Source: Actinomadura xylanilytica (lineage in GTDB: Bacteria; Actinomycetota; Actinomycetes; Streptosporangiales; Streptosporangiaceae). From it: a stretch of 64,000 nt of DNA. The notes under the pieces are model-generated. The model was not told where the DNA came from. It ran no database searches and saw only the letters and a list, made by a program, of their open reading frames with translations. The stretch spans positions 62,001 to 126,000 of the forward strand of contig NZ_JASNWE010000006.1 in NCBI RefSeq assembly GCF_030283145.1, written 5' to 3'. Position 1 is the stretch's first letter. The number at the start of each line of letters is the position of its first letter. Positions 24,347-33,011 of the stretch are shown here, piece by piece. Made by a program: the position numbers and the translations under genes.

Positions 24347-25783
24347 TCAGATCTGGATGCAGACGTTGACGGGTTCGGAGAAGAAGTCCAGCGAGTACTC
24401 TCCTCCCTCCCGGCCGATCCCGGACGCCTTGACACCGCCGAACGGGGTGCGCAGGTCGCGCAGGTTCCAGCAGTTCACCCAGACGATGCCGGTCTGGACC
24501 CGCGGGGCGACGCGGTGGGCGCGGGACAGGTCGCGGGTCCACACCGTGGACGCCAGTCCGTAGGGGCTGTCGTTGGCGAGCCGGAGCGCCTCGTCCTCGG
24601 TGTCGAACGGGGCGAGATGGCAGACCGGGCCGAAGATCTCCTCGCGGACAGCGCGGGCGGTCTCGGGGAGCCCGGTCAGCACGGTCGGCTCGACGTAGAA
24701 GCCGCCGTCACGCGCGTCGCCGAACTCCGGGACGCCGCCGCCCGCGAGCACCGTGGCGCCCTCCTCGCGGGCCAGCCGGTAGTACGACAGCACCTTGTCG
24801 CGGTGCCCGGCGGAGATCATCGGCCCGTAGCCGGCCAGCGCGCGGGCGCGCTCGCCGAGCCGGGCCGCGAACTCCTCGAACACCGGGCGCTCGACGTACA
24901 CGCGCTCGGTGCACAGGCAGATCTGCCCGGAGTGGGTGAAGGAGGACCGGACGGTGCCCTCGACCGCCGCGTCGAGGTCGGCGTCGGCGAAGACCAGCGC
25001 GGGGTTCTTGCCGCCGAGCTCGAACGAGACGGGGGTGACGTGGTCGGCGGCGTTGCGCATGATGGCCGCGCCGGTGGCCGACTCGCCGGTGAACGCGATC
25101 GCGTCGACGCCCGGATGGCCGGTGAGGAACTCTCCCGCCGCGCCCGCGCCGTGCCCGTGCACCAGGTTGAACGCGCCGGCCGGGAGCCCGGCCTCGTCGA
25201 TCACCCGGGCGAGCAGGGTGGCGGTGGAGGGGGTCTCCTCCGACGGCTTGGCGACCACCGCGTTCCCCGCCGCGAGGGCCGGGGCGACCTTCCAGGTGAG
25301 CAGCAGCAGCGGCAGGTTCCACGGGGAGATGACCGCCACGACGCCGAGCGGGCGCCGGACGGTGTAGTTCAGCGCCTGGCCGGTGCCGGCGCTCCAGCCC
25401 GGGATCTGCGTGGTGTAGGCGCGTTCGGGCCGCCCGTACAGCAGGTCGGCGTAGGCGCGGAAGTTGCCGACGGCGCGGGGGACGTCGACGGTTGCGGCCA
25501 GCTCGCGGGGCTTGCCGGTGTCGGCGGTCTCGGCGTCGACGAACTCCTCGAAGCGGGCCTCGATCCCGTCGGCGACGCGGCGCAGGGCCGCGGCGCGGTC
25601 CTCGGGGGACGTCCCGCCCCAGGGGCCGTCCAGCGCGGCGCGGGCGGCGGTCACGGCGGCGCCGACGACCTCGCGGGTGGCCTCGGGGACGGCGCCGGCC
25701 TCGGTGCCGTCGGCGGGGGCGATCAGGGGGAAGGACGGGCCGTCCGAGCGGAAGACCCCGCCGACGTAGTGCTCGGCCTTCAT
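24347..25783 (-). CDS. Aldehyde dehydrogenase, probable 2-aminomuconate semialdehyde dehydrogenase
   Basis: 478 residues. ALDH signatures are FELGGKNPALVFADADLD and the catalytic Cys in SGQICLCTERVYVE. The start ATG 25783 has GGGGGAC upstream. It would oxidise 2-aminomuconate semialdehyde to 2-aminomuconate with NAD+. It is the first gene of the operon and lies divergent from the LysR gene, with the regulatory region between. A 2-hydroxymuconate semialdehyde activity is the main alternative, but the 3-hydroxyanthranilate neighbours favour the amino substrate. Confidence 0.9.
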   Translation of the reverse strand: MKAEHYVGGVFRSDGPSFPLIAPADGTEAGAVPEATREVVGAAVTAARAALDGPWGGTSPEDRAAALRRVADGIEARFEEFVDAETADTGKPRELAATVDVPRAVGNFRAYADLLYGRPERAYTTQIPGWSAGTGQALNYTVRRPLGVVAVISPWNLPLLLLTWKVAPALAAGNAVVAKPSEETPSTATLLARVIDEAGLPAGAFNLVHGHGAGAAGEFLTGHPGVDAIAFTGESATGAAIMRNAADHVTPVSFELGGKNPALVFADADLDAAVEGTVRSSFTHSGQICLCTERVYVERPVFEEFAARLGERARALAGYGPMISAGHRDKVLSYYRLAREEGATVLAGGGVPEFGDARDGGFYVEPTVLTGLPETARAVREEIFGPVCHLAPFDTEDEALRLANDSPYGLASTVWTRDLSRAHRVAPRVQTGIVWVNCWNLRDLRTPFGGVKASGIGREGGEYSLDFFSEPVNVCIQI

Positions 25784-25849
25784 CCGCGTCCCCCATCGTG
25801 TCGGCCTCTCCGGCACTGCGATCCTCCCGCCCTCGAGCTATGCCTGGCA

Positions 25850-25882
25850 AATACCAATTCGCGTTTGCGATATAACAAAATG
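25850..25882. promoter_or_regulatory. Divergent promoters of the kynurenine operon and its LysR gene
   Basis: A striking AT-rich island in the 132 bases between the two starts. Leftward: TTGTTA (25878-25873), 17 bases, GGTATT (25855-25850). Rightward: -10 TATAAC (25871-25876), about 40 bases before the LysR GTG. The two promoters overlap, the usual layout for a LysR regulator acting on both genes. Imperfect dyad elements (ATACCAATTCGCG / GCGATATAAC) fall inside. Confidence 0.55.
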
Positions 25883-25915
25883 GAGATATCGGCCTGGTTC
25901 GGGACGGAGGGCGGC

Positions 25916-26851
25916 GTGCACGCGATCGACCTGCTCGACGGGCGGCTCAAGCTGCGGCACCTGGTGCTGGTGGTGGCCATCGCCGACCACGGCAGCGTGC
26001 TGGGCGCCGCCCGGCACCTGCGGCTCGCGCAGCCCGCGGTGACGCGCGGCCTGCGCGAGGCCGAGCGCGTCCTCGGGGTGGAGCTGTTCGCCCGCGGGCC
26101 GCGCGGCGTGACGCCGACGCTGTTCGGGGACGCGTTCGTCGAGCACGCCCGCGCGGTGCTCGCCGAGCTGCGCCGGGCGGGCGACCGGATCGCCGGGCTG
26201 GCCGACGCGGAGGTCGGCACGGTCACCATCGGCACGCTGCTGGCCGGGTCGAACGTGCTGCTGCCGCGCGCGATCGCCACGCTGAAGCGGAGCCGTCCCG
26301 GGATCACGGTGATCGTCCACGAGGCGACGTTCGACGCGCAGGTGCCCCGGCTGCTGGACGGCGAGATCGACCTCGTCCTCGGCCGCCTCAACCCGATCGG
26401 GGAGCTGCCCGGGGTCCGCCAGATCACCCTGTACAGCGAACCGGTGCTGCTGGTCGCGCGGCACGGCCACCCGGCCAGGGGACGCCCCGGCCTGACGCTG
26501 GCCGACCTGCTCGGCTACCCGTGGGTGCTGCCGCTGGAGCAGACCGCGCTGCGGCACGAGCTGGAACAGGTGTTCCGCGCCGAGGGGCTGGCGCCGCCGG
26601 GGAACCTGGTGGAGTGCACGTCGGTGCTGACCGTCCGCACACTGGTCCGCGACACCGACATGATCGCGGCGCTGCCCGAGCTGGTGGCCCGCACCGACGC
26701 CGAGATCGCGCCCCTGCCGGTGCCGCTGGAGACCGTCCGGCGGCAGGTCGGCGTCACGCTGCCCGCCCACCGGGCGCCCACCCCGTCGGCGCGGCTGATG
26801 CTGGAGCACCTGCGGGCGCGGGCCGCGGAGGTGGGCGACCTGACCGGCTGA
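25916..26851 (+). CDS. LysR-family regulator of the kynurenine/3-hydroxyanthranilate operon
   Basis: 311 residues. The winged helix-turn-helix covers residues 12-65 (LKLRHLVLVVAIADHGSVLG, then ARHLRLAQPAVTRGLREAE), followed by the two-lobed effector domain. I choose GTG 25916 because GGAGGG lies 5-10 bases before it and the apparent -10 box TATAAC is upstream; ATG 25880 would leave almost no leader. It is divergent from the catabolic operon and presumably activates it on sensing a pathway intermediate. GbpR/PcaQ-like proteins start in the same way (DLLDGRLKLRHL). Confidence 0.9.
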   Translation: MHAIDLLDGRLKLRHLVLVVAIADHGSVLGAARHLRLAQPAVTRGLREAERVLGVELFARGPRGVTPTLFGDAFVEHARAVLAELRRAGDRIAGLADAEVGTVTIGTLLAGSNVLLPRAIATLKRSRPGITVIVHEATFDAQVPRLLDGEIDLVLGRLNPIGELPGVRQITLYSEPVLLVARHGHPARGRPGLTLADLLGYPWVLPLEQTALRHELEQVFRAEGLAPPGNLVECTSVLTVRTLVRDTDMIAALPELVARTDAEIAPLPVPLETVRRQVGVTLPAHRAPTPSARLMLEHLRARAAEVGDLTG

Positions 26852-26854
26852 GCG

Positions 26855-27724
26855 TCACAGCGAGCCGATCAGGCCCAGCAGCGCGCGAGTGACCGGGCTC
26901 GCGGGGTCGGCCAGGCCGAGGACGACGTCGAAGTGGTCGCGGTCCGGCACGACCATCAGCTCGCTCGCGCCCCAGTGCGCGTGGAAGCGGCGCGACTGCG
27001 CGAGGAAGCCGGCGCCGTCGTGCTCGGCGACCGCGACCACCGCCGGGAGGCGCCGTGCGGCGGGGAGCAGCGCGGGGCTGAGCGACGCCGCGCGCGGCAC
27101 GTCCAGGCCGACCCACTGGTTGACGTAGACGCGGGTCAGCGGGCGGATGTCGAACAGCCCGCTGAACGGCATCGCCGCCTTGACCGCGTCGCCGGGCAGC
27201 CCGAGCGGGGCCTGCCAGCCGTCCACCATGGTCATCCCGGTCAGGTGCCCGCCGGCGGAGCTGCCGCCCACCACGATCCGGTCGGGGTCCAGACCGTGCT
27301 CGCGGCCGTGCCGGTGGATCCAGGCGATCGACGCCCGGACCTGCCGGACGATCTCCTCCAGCGTCGCGGCGGGCGCCAGCGTGTAGTCGGGCACGACGGT
27401 CGCCACGCCCCGCTCGTGCAGCGTCCGGGCCATGAAGGACGACTCGCGCCGCGACAGCGCCATCCAGTAGCCGCCGTGGAGGAAGACGAACACGGGGCGC
27501 GGGCCGTCCTCGCCGGCGCCCCACACGTCCAGGCGCTCGCCGCTCGCCTCGTCGTAGACGACGCCCGGACGGCCCGGCAGCCCGTCGACCGCCTGCACCG
27601 ATTCGTCCAGGTAGCGGGCGAGGTGCCGGTCGAACAGCTCGGGACCCGCCTTCCGCCGGACGTTGTAGGCGACGTCCAGCTCCTCGTCGGTGAGCTCGTG
27701 GCCCGGCCAGTCGTCCTGGTTCAT
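26855..27724 (-). CDS. Alpha/beta hydrolase, probable N-formylkynurenine formamidase
   Basis: 289 residues from ATG 27724 (GGAGGGAC upstream). Oxyanion-hole HGGYWMA and nucleophile elbow GGSSAGGHLTG are the hallmarks of the HSL/eukaryotic-type arylformamidase group; the acid and His lie near VVPDRDHFDVV. It would hydrolyse N-formylkynurenine to kynurenine, feeding kynureninase nearby. It is convergent with the LysR gene and 3 bases from it, so it is not in the catabolic operon itself. A general esterase is possible. Confidence 0.75.
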   Translation of the reverse strand: MNQDDWPGHELTDEELDVAYNVRRKAGPELFDRHLARYLDESVQAVDGLPGRPGVVYDEASGERLDVWGAGEDGPRPVFVFLHGGYWMALSRRESSFMARTLHERGVATVVPDYTLAPAATLEEIVRQVRASIAWIHRHGREHGLDPDRIVVGGSSAGGHLTGMTMVDGWQAPLGLPGDAVKAAMPFSGLFDIRPLTRVYVNQWVGLDVPRAASLSPALLPAARRLPAVVAVAEHDGAGFLAQSRRFHAHWGASELMVVPDRDHFDVVLGLADPASPVTRALLGLIGSL

Positions 27725-27776
27725 CGGCGTCCCTCCGCGATCGGTGTCACCCGCCAGTGTCACCCACCGGCCCGTG

Positions 27777-28253
27777 TCACCCGCCGGCCGGGCTCGGCGG
27801 GGTCCGGCCCGCGGGGAGCAGGCCGGGGAGGTCGGCGGCGTGGGCGGCGAGATAGGCGGTGAGGACGTCGGGGATCAGCGCGACGCCGCCGAGCGCCTCG
27901 GGGGCGCACCTGAAGCGGTCGACGTCGTAGCGGCCGTTGGCGGGGTCGTCGAACTCGGGGCCGTGCCGCCGGGACAGGTCCATCGAGACGAGCCCGCACA
28001 CGTAGAAGGTGTCGAGGCGGTGCCGCTCGCCGGTCTGCTCGCCGCAGGCGAAGACCTGGCGCATCGGGCCCGCGACGGCGCCGAGCTCCTCGTCGAGCTC
28101 ACGGCGGAGGGCCTCCTCGGGTCCGGCGTCGTACGGCTCGATCCCGCCGCCGGGCGTCGTCCAGTAGACGGGCCGGCCCGGACGGGTCCGGCGGAGCAGG
28201 ACCAGGTCGGAGCCGTCCAGCAGGAGGGCGCGGACCGCGCGGCGGACCTCCAC
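27777..28253 (-). CDS. NUDIX hydrolase
   Basis: 158 residues. The Nudix box region reads GGGIEPYDAGPEEALRRELD then EELG; relative to GX5EX7REUXEEXGU it has one extra residue and no Glu at the first acidic position, while the REUXEE core is intact. It should hydrolyse a nucleoside diphosphate derivative. It starts 1 base after the response regulator stop, so it is in that transcript. Substrate unknown. Confidence 0.85.
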   Translation of the reverse strand: MEVRRAVRALLLDGSDLVLLRRTRPGRPVYWTTPGGGIEPYDAGPEEALRRELDEELGAVAGPMRQVFACGEQTGERHRLDTFYVCGLVSMDLSRRHGPEFDDPANGRYDVDRFRCAPEALGGVALIPDVLTAYLAAHAADLPGLLPAGRTPPSPAGG

Positions 28254-28254
28254 C

Positions 28255-28893
28255 TCAGGAGTTGAGGTAGGCGAGGACGGCCAGGACGCGGCGGTGGCCG
28301 CTGTCGCTCGGCGGCAGGCCGAGCTTGAGGAACACCGCGCCGATGTGCTTGCTGACCGACCGCTCGGTGATGACCAGGGTGGTCGCGATGGTGGCGTTGT
28401 CGAGGCCCTGCGCCATCAGCGACAGCACCTCGCGCTCGCGGGGCGTGAGAGCCTGCAACGGGTCGCGGCGGGCCGTCATGAGCTGCGAGACCACCTCGGG
28501 GTCGAGGGCGGTACCGCCGGCCGCGACGCGCTCGAGCGCGTCGAGGAACTCGTCGACCCGGCTGACCCGGTCCTTCAGCAGGTAGCCGATGCCCCCGGCG
28601 CCGCCCGCCAGGAGCTCGGCGGCGTAGGTCTCCTCGACGTACTGCGACAGGACCAGGACGGGCAGCCCGGGCAGCGCCCTGCGGGCCTCGATCGCGGCCC
28701 GCAGCCCCTCGTCGCGGAACCCCGGGGGGAGCCGGACGTCGAGGACGGCGACGTCGGGACGGTGCTCCATCAGCGCGGGCAGTACGTCGGGCCCGGTGCC
28801 CGCGACCGCGACGACCTCGTGGCCGTCGCTGGTCACCAGCAGGACCAGCCCCTCGCGCAGGAGGACGTTGTCCTCGGCGATCACGATCCGCAT
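28255..28893 (-). CDS. NarL/FixJ-family response regulator
   Basis: 212 residues. Receiver: MRIVIAEDNVLLREGLV with the acidic pair, phospho-acceptor in DVAVLDVRLPPGF, and Lys in GYLLKDRVSRVDEF. LuxR-type helix-turn-helix: LTPREREVLSLMAQGLDNAT. It overlaps the partner kinase gene by 13 bases, so they are translated together. The DNA targets are unknown; the Nudix gene follows directly. Confidence 0.95.
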   Translation of the reverse strand: MRIVIAEDNVLLREGLVLLVTSDGHEVVAVAGTGPDVLPALMEHRPDVAVLDVRLPPGFRDEGLRAAIEARRALPGLPVLVLSQYVEETYAAELLAGGAGGIGYLLKDRVSRVDEFLDALERVAAGGTALDPEVVSQLMTARRDPLQALTPREREVLSLMAQGLDNATIATTLVITERSVSKHIGAVFLKLGLPPSDSGHRRVLAVLAYLNS

Positions 28894-30158
28894 GGCAGGT
28901 CCACGTCGAGGGTCGTCCCTTCACCGTCGGGGCTGTCGATCTCGGTGACGCCGTCGAGCGCCGCCACCCGGCGGCCGATCCCGGCCAGCCCGCTGCCGCG
29001 GGTCAGGTCGGCGCCGCCCTTGCCATCATCGCGCACCCTGATGCGCAGCCGGGCCTCCGCGCGGCGGACCGACACCTCGGCGCGGGTCGCGCCGCTGTGC
29101 TTGGCGATGTTGGTGAGCGCCTCGGCCACCACGAAGTAGGCGGCGGCCTCGACCGCCGCCGGAACGTCGCGGGCGTCGTCGGCGACGTCCATCTCGACCG
29201 GGATCGGCAGCCCGGCGGTGAGCGTGCGCAGCGCGCCGGGCAGGCCGCGGTCGGACAGGATCGGCGGGTAGATGGCGCGGATCACCGTGCGGAGCTGGAC
29301 GAGCGCCTCCTCGATGCCGTCCCGGGCGTCCAGGAACAGCGCGCGGGCGGCGGCCGGGTCGGCGTCGAAGCGGCGGTCGGCGAGGCCGAGCCGGAGCGCG
29401 ACCGACACGAGCTGCGCCTGCGTGCCGTCGTGCAGGTCGCGCTCGATGCGGCGCAGCTCGGCGCCGTGCGCCTCCAGGGCCTCGGCGCGGGTCGCGGAGA
29501 GCCGCTCGACCCGTTCGGTGAGGCTGGTGCGCCGGGTCGGGCGCAGCAGCATCTCGGCGAACCGCGGCTGGAAGCGCGCGAGCGCGGGCACTCCCCACCA
29601 GAGCACCGCCCCGTTCAGGCCGGCCTGGACGAACGGCATGGTCAGCGCCTTGGGCCAGCTGTCGACCGTGATGATCGCAGCGGGCGCGCCCTCGGGCGCG
29701 GCCCACCACCACAGCGGCATCGAGAGCGCGACCACGATCGAGGGCCACAGCGACACCGCGAGGATGGCCGCGACCAGGCCGCCGAACCCGTGTCCCGCCA
29801 TCCAGGCCGCGTCCCGCCAGGTGGAGGGCGACCTCATCAGCCGGACGCCCTGCTCGAAGGACGTGCCCCGGGGCGGCGGGTACGGCACGGGGATCTCGCG
29901 GCCGAGGATGCGGCCCGACCGGATCCGCTCGGTGTTGGCGAGGGCGCGCATCGGCCGTACCGCCTCGGGCAGCCACGGCAGGCTGACCAGCAGCAGCGAG
30001 AGGAACGCCGCGAGTGGGAGCAGGATCGCGCCGGCGAGCGCGGGAAGGGCGGTGCGCAGGTTGCCGACCAGGAAGACGGTGGCCTCGCCACTGCGCTTCA
30101 GAACCTGCCTCAATTCCGCCTCCCGGATCACCGTAGAGCACTGCGTGACCGGCCGCAT
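28881..30158 (-). CDS. Sensor histidine kinase with PF13796-like membrane sensor
   Basis: 425 residues. The N-terminal half has four transmembrane segments in the arrangement of the actinobacterial putative-sensor domain, with MRALANTERIRSGRILG between the first and second pairs. HisKA_3 follows (RIERDLHDGTQAQLVSVALR) and the HATPase domain ends the protein (EALTNIAKHSGATRAEV, GSGLAGIGRRV). ATG 30158 has AGGAG just upstream; an internal GTG about nine codons in is an alternative. It phosphorylates the regulator encoded by the overlapping gene. Confidence 0.93.
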   Translation of the reverse strand: MRPVTQCSTVIREAELRQVLKRSGEATVFLVGNLRTALPALAGAILLPLAAFLSLLLVSLPWLPEAVRPMRALANTERIRSGRILGREIPVPYPPPRGTSFEQGVRLMRSPSTWRDAAWMAGHGFGGLVAAILAVSLWPSIVVALSMPLWWWAAPEGAPAAIITVDSWPKALTMPFVQAGLNGAVLWWGVPALARFQPRFAEMLLRPTRRTSLTERVERLSATRAEALEAHGAELRRIERDLHDGTQAQLVSVALRLGLADRRFDADPAAARALFLDARDGIEEALVQLRTVIRAIYPPILSDRGLPGALRTLTAGLPIPVEMDVADDARDVPAAVEAAAYFVVAEALTNIAKHSGATRAEVSVRRAEARLRIRVRDDGKGGADLTRGSGLAGIGRRVAALDGVTEIDSPDGEGTTLDVDLPCGS

Positions 30159-30285
30159 CCGCTCCTGGAACAGGCCGCCCGGCTCCCGCCGGGACCGCCG
30201 CGGAACGAGGTCCGGGGATCATCGGCCGGAGGCCGAACATGGCTGCGGGTCCCCCTGGCGCCGCCGACGCCGTTACCATCTCGGA

Positions 30286-31158
30286 GTGCCAAGATCCCGT
30301 TGGCACGATCTGTACCGGAAACGGCGTGAGATGGATGACCTCGAGGTCCGGCGGCACCTGCCGGGCAACCTGCCGCAGCTGTTCGCCGACGACGTCGAGC
30401 GGACGCTGCCGGTGCCGCTGCCCGAGGGCGACGTGGTGTGGCCCGATCCCGGCTATCCGCAGCGGCAACTCCTCATGCGTCCCGCGTTCTGGGTGAGCGA
30501 CCAGCCGGTGCGCGGCGAGCTGTGGGCCAGGATCCGCGCCGAGCACGGCCGGTCCGGGCTGTGGCCGCTGCTGCTGGACGACTCCGACCAGCCGTGGGCC
30601 GCGGGCCAGGTCGCCCCCGAGCCGGTGGCCGACATCGGGAACTACGCTCCCACGGCGTTCATGTCCGAGGTGTGGGCCGACTGGGCGGAGCAGGCGGCCG
30701 ACGCCGACCATGACGACCTGGCGCCGTACGGGCGGCACTGCCCCGGCCCCGCGCCGCGCGGGTCCAAGATGGACGACCCGGACGCCATGGCCGGCCGCTA
30801 CGCCCGCACCCTCGCCGCACGCGGCCTGTCCCTCGGGCTGGCGGCGGTGGACCGCGGCGCCGACGCGCTGGCCGCCGTGGGCTGGCAGGGCGCGCTGAAC
30901 CACAACGAGTGGACCGCGCCCCTCGCCGCCGTCGTGCGGAGCTGGGAGGACCGCTTCGGGGCCCGCGTCGTCGGACTCGGCTTCAACACCCTGGAGCTCA
31001 GCGTCGCCGCCCCGCCGGTGACGATCCGGCATGCCACGCACGTGGCGGCCGAGCACTGGGCCTTCTGCCCCGACATCCTCTTCCAGGGCCCCGGCACCCT
31101 CGCCGGCTACGCCGAGGAGATCCGTGGCAAGACCTGGTGGTCGTTCTGGTGGGACTGA
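30286..31158 (+). CDS. DUF4253-domain protein
   Basis: 290 residues. The central and C-terminal part has the DUF4253 pattern, including SWEDRFGARVVGLGFNTLEL and the C-terminal HVAAEHWAFCPDILFQGPGT. No catalytic motif is established for the family. There is no Shine-Dalgarno sequence at GTG 30286, but TACCAT lies 6 bases before it, as in leaderless actinobacterial transcripts; the in-frame ATG 30331 is the alternative start. It diverges from the histidine kinase gene. Function unknown. Confidence 0.75.
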   Translation: MPRSRWHDLYRKRREMDDLEVRRHLPGNLPQLFADDVERTLPVPLPEGDVVWPDPGYPQRQLLMRPAFWVSDQPVRGELWARIRAEHGRSGLWPLLLDDSDQPWAAGQVAPEPVADIGNYAPTAFMSEVWADWAEQAADADHDDLAPYGRHCPGPAPRGSKMDDPDAMAGRYARTLAARGLSLGLAAVDRGADALAAVGWQGALNHNEWTAPLAAVVRSWEDRFGARVVGLGFNTLELSVAAPPVTIRHATHVAAEHWAFCPDILFQGPGTLAGYAEEIRGKTWWSFWWD

Positions 31159-31188
31159 CCGCAGGGACCGTCCGCACGGCGGGCGGGG

Positions 31189-31800
31189 TCAGCCCTGATC
31201 GGCGGCGCGGACGATCCGCAGCGCCAGATGGGCGTTGAGGGCGCCGATCTCCTCGGGTGAGGTCGGGCCCTCGGGGCGGTACCAGCGGCAGACGTCGATG
31301 GCCAGGGACGCCAGGGCGCGGCTGGTGCCGGCCACGTCGGCGACGTCGAACTCGCCGGCGGCGGCGCCAGCCTGCACCTCGTCGTGGATCAGCGCGCGCA
31401 CGCGGCGGCGCCGGACGGCGATCTCGCGGGCGTGCCCGGCCTCCAGCGCGCCCAGCTCGTTCTGGATGACGCGGGCGGCCCGGTGGTGGCGGGCGTGCCA
31501 GCGGGCGAAGGCGTACATGAGGGCCCGGAGCCGGGCGGGGTGGCCGGTGACGCCCGCCAGCGAGTCCTGGAGGGTCTCCAGCACCGAGTCGTGCACCAGG
31601 GCGGCGATCTGGAACAGCAGGTCGGTCTTGGTCCGGTAGTGGACGTAGAGGGCGCCGGCGCTCATCCCCGCGCCCGCCGCGATGTGCCGGGTCGAGGTGC
31701 CGTGGTAGCCGAGCTCGGCGAACGCGTCGACGGCGGCCGTCAGCAGCCGCCGGGACGCCTCGGGCGTGACGGCGGCCCACATCGCGTCGCTGGGGCTCAC
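31189..31800 (-). CDS. TetR-family regulator
   Basis: 203 residues. The helix-turn-helix lies at residues 18-62 (AFAELGYHGTSTRHIAAGAG, then ALYVHYRTKTDLLFQI). The C-terminal helical domain resembles acyl-CoA-responsive TetR proteins. Start GTG 31800 is preceded by TAGGAT with 6 bases between, suggesting leaderless transcription. It diverges from an acyl-CoA dehydrogenase gene, with a 16-bp palindrome between the starts, so it most likely represses both itself and that gene. Confidence 0.92.
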   Translation of the reverse strand: MSPSDAMWAAVTPEASRRLLTAAVDAFAELGYHGTSTRHIAAGAGMSAGALYVHYRTKTDLLFQIAALVHDSVLETLQDSLAGVTGHPARLRALMYAFARWHARHHRAARVIQNELGALEAGHAREIAVRRRRVRALIHDEVQAGAAAGEFDVADVAGTSRALASLAIDVCRWYRPEGPTSPEEIGALNAHLALRIVRAADQG

Positions 31801-31809
31801 CCGGCCATC

Positions 31810-31825
31810 CTAAGCGATCGCTCAG
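31810..31825. promoter_or_regulatory. TetR operator between TetR and acyl-CoA dehydrogenase genes
   Basis: CTAAGCGATCGCTCAG is a 16-bp palindrome with one mismatched pair. It overlaps the leftward -10 (TAGGAT, 31812-31807) and directly precedes the rightward -10 (TAGACT, 31826-31831), so one bound dimer would block both promoters. Confidence 0.8.
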
Positions 31826-31865
31826 TAGACTGGCGGGCAGTTCGCCAGATCTCAGGAGGAACCGC

Positions 31866-33011
31866 ATGCGCCGCACCGTCTACGAGGCCGATCACGAGCT
31901 GTTCAGGGCGTCCGTCCGGGAGTTCATCGACCGCACGCTGCGGCCCCTGGACGAGGACATCCGTACTGAGCGAATGCTCAGGCGCGAGGTGTGGCTGGAG
32001 GCGGGCCGCCAGGGGTTCCTCGGCATGCAGGTGCCCGCGGAGTACGGGGGCCAGGACGCCGGCGACTTCCGGTTCAACGCCGTCATCGGCGAGGAGCTGG
32101 CCCGGGTCGCGGCGGCCTACAACTCGATCGTCAGCATCCATGTCGACGTCTGCGCCCCCTACCTGCTGGAGCTGGCCACCGAGGAGGCCCGCAAGCGGTG
32201 GCTGCCCGGGTTCTGCACCGGCGAGCTGATCACCGCGATCGGGATGACCGAGCCGTCCGGCGGATCGGACCTGGCCGCGCTGAAGACCACGGCGGTGCGC
32301 GACGGCGACTCCTGGGTGATCAACGGGTCCAAGACGTTCATCACCAACGGCGGCCACGCCGACCTGGTCATCGTGGCGGCCAAGACGGCCCCCGAGCGCG
32401 GCGCCAAGGGCATCACGCTGTTCGGGGTGGAGGCCGGCACCCCCGGGTTCACCCGCGGCACCAAGCTCGACAAGGTGGGGCAGCCCGAGGCCGACACCTC
32501 CGAGCTGTTCTTCGACAACGTCCGCGTTCCCGCCGCGCATCAGATCGGGGAGCTGGACCGGGGTTTCGTCCACATGATGGAGCGCCTCCCCCAGGAGCGG
32601 CTGTCGTGCGCGGTCGCCAACGTCGCGCACGCGCGCGGCGTGCTGGAGGAGACGGTCGAGTACGTCAAGCAGCGCACCGCGTTCGGGCAGCCGATCGGCG
32701 GCTTCCAGCACAACAAGTTCCTGGTCGCCGAGCTGATCACCAAGCTCGACGTGGCGCAGGCGTTCACCGACCAGTGCCTGGCCGCGCACGTCGGCGGCGA
32801 GCTGAACACGGTCGACGCCTCCAAGGCCAAGTGGTGGACCTCCGACGCGCAGAACCAGATCATCGACGGCTGCGTCCAGCTCTTCGGCGGCTACGGCTAC
32901 ATGCGCGAGTACCGCGTCGCGCGGGCCTGGATGGACGCGCGCGTGACCCGCATCTGGGCCGGCTCCAACGAGATCATGAAGGAGATCATCGGCCGGTCGG
33001 CTGGTCTCTAG
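31866..33011 (+). CDS. Acyl-CoA dehydrogenase with substituted 3' end
   Basis: 381 residues. Standard ACAD motifs: IGMTEPSGGSDLAALKTT, WVINGSKTFITNGGHADL, and the C-terminal QLFGGYGYMREYRVARAW with TRIWAGSNEIMKEIIGR. It should oxidise a medium- or long-chain acyl-CoA with FAD. AGGAGGA precedes the ATG. The last codons (TCG GCT GGT CTC TAG) use codons rare here, while a second copy of the 3' end 3.9 kb downstream reads CGC GAC GCC GGG CTC TGA in host style. So the present tail SAGL was probably supplied by inserted DNA, replacing an original DAGL. Confidence 0.93.
   Translation: MRRTVYEADHELFRASVREFIDRTLRPLDEDIRTERMLRREVWLEAGRQGFLGMQVPAEYGGQDAGDFRFNAVIGEELARVAAAYNSIVSIHVDVCAPYLLELATEEARKRWLPGFCTGELITAIGMTEPSGGSDLAALKTTAVRDGDSWVINGSKTFITNGGHADLVIVAAKTAPERGAKGITLFGVEAGTPGFTRGTKLDKVGQPEADTSELFFDNVRVPAAHQIGELDRGFVHMMERLPQERLSCAVANVAHARGVLEETVEYVKQRTAFGQPIGGFQHNKFLVAELITKLDVAQAFTDQCLAAHVGGELNTVDASKAKWWTSDAQNQIIDGCVQLFGGYGYMREYRVARAWMDARVTRIWAGSNEIMKEIIGRSAGL
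32950..32995. repeat. Left copy of 46-bp direct repeat bracketing the inserted block
   Basis: Identical over 46 bases to 36881-36926. It lies within the 3' end of the acyl-CoA dehydrogenase gene (codons for IWAGSNEIMKEIIGR). The two copies diverge immediately on both sides. This is the pattern left by integration into, or recombination at, the 3' end of a gene. Confidence 0.9.
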
